The position numbers and the translations under genes are program-made. Source: Sphingobacteriaceae bacterium (GTDB lineage: Bacteria; Bacteroidota; Bacteroidia; B-17B0; Aurantibacillaceae). Taken from it: a stretch of 64,000 bases of DNA. Below, piece after piece: positions 63,952 through 64,000 of this stretch; the first letter of the stretch is position 1, and every line of letters starts with the position of its first letter. The stretch lies in contig CANGGP010000001.1 in NCBI GenBank assembly GCA_947453445.1, forward strand, positions 1 through 64,000. The letters are read 5' to 3'. Under the pieces are notes generated by a model, which had not been told where the DNA came from, did not search any database, and saw nothing but the letters and a program-made list of their open reading frames with translations.

Positions 63952-64000
63952 TATTCGAACCTTTTTTTCACCACGGCAAACAATTGTTTTGCAACCTCGT
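63951..64000 (-). CDS. C-terminal end of an upstream gene, partial
   Basis: The minus strand reads EVAKQLFAVVKKRFE and a TAA at 63951-63953. Only 15 residues are in the window, too few to name. The overlap of its stop with the M28 start (TAATG) shows the two are translated from one message. Confidence 0.6.
   Translation of the reverse strand, partial: EVAKQLFAVVKKRFE

Noticed and set aside
63951..63962. GGTTCGAAT on the minus strand as a tRNA T-arm
   Set aside because: It is part of a coding end (KKRFE and stop); no cloverleaf surrounds it. No tRNA or rRNA gene was found in the window.

Overview
The window comes from a member of the Bacteroidota. Seven proteins end in the C-terminal sorting domain of the type IX secretion system (T9SS; 'YPNP' followed by a short beta-rich tail). 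A PorE-like OmpA protein is present, start sites lack strong Shine-Dalgarno signals, and several promoters fit the Bacteroidota pattern (TTTG, about 20 bases, TAnnTTTG). RimO, SufBCDSE, HppD, PrfC and a Thermus-type isocitrate dehydrogenase suggest a free-living aerobic heterotroph. No species can be named from the sequence alone.

Layout. 1-4159 (minus): 5'-truncated view of uvrC (its C-terminal part is outside the window), an outer-membrane barrel-like protein, a secreted protein with degenerate zinc knuckles, and a DUF3999 protein. 4696-10300 (minus): a probable copper-handling operon, in transcription order MbnP-like protein, MbnH-like di-haem peroxidase, YHYH protein, multicopper oxidase and a CxxC redoxin. 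The YHYH protein and the oxidase are T9SS cargo. 10388-11551: hppD. 11807-26149 (plus): a LytS-type sensor kinase whose external sensor is a LamG domain, its LytTR regulator, and four very repetitive T9SS-secreted surface proteins, three of which carry the same kind of LamG domain. 26313-27046: a REP-associated tyrosine transposase (RAYT) boxed by perfect hairpins. 27041-39965: housekeeping genes (rimO, a K+ channel, priA, a ZIP transporter, a methyltransferase, a PorE-like protein, prfC, a GT-C glycosyltransferase). 40170-46859 (plus): the Fe-S assembly operon sufA-B-C-D-S-E plus a DUF59 protein, interrupted by a hairpin element and by a four-helix-bundle (23S rRNA intervening-sequence protein) cassette set in 9-bp satellites. 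47101-54411: clpX, a DUF1016 nuclease, pepT, two paralogous FN3/DUF1566 lipoproteins, pabB and nadD. 54724-57957: a beta-helix T9SS protein. 58566-62795: a seven-gene icd operon (three tiny membrane proteins, isocitrate dehydrogenase, a small exported protein, a CutA-like protein, a coiled-coil protein) facing a divergent LysR regulator. 62803-64000: an M28 peptidase coupled to an unknown upstream gene cut by the window end.

The most unusual material is non-coding or semi-coding: three dispersed copies of a hairpin-cored element starting TTTGGGCG; RAYT hairpins whose arms supply the stop codons of two genes; inverted satellites around the intervening-sequence protein inside suf; and a palindromic 31-bp repeat inserted twice in frame in the DUF1016 gene. 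At system level, the copper operon and the LamG sensor/LamG adhesin locus are the best candidates for under-described biology.
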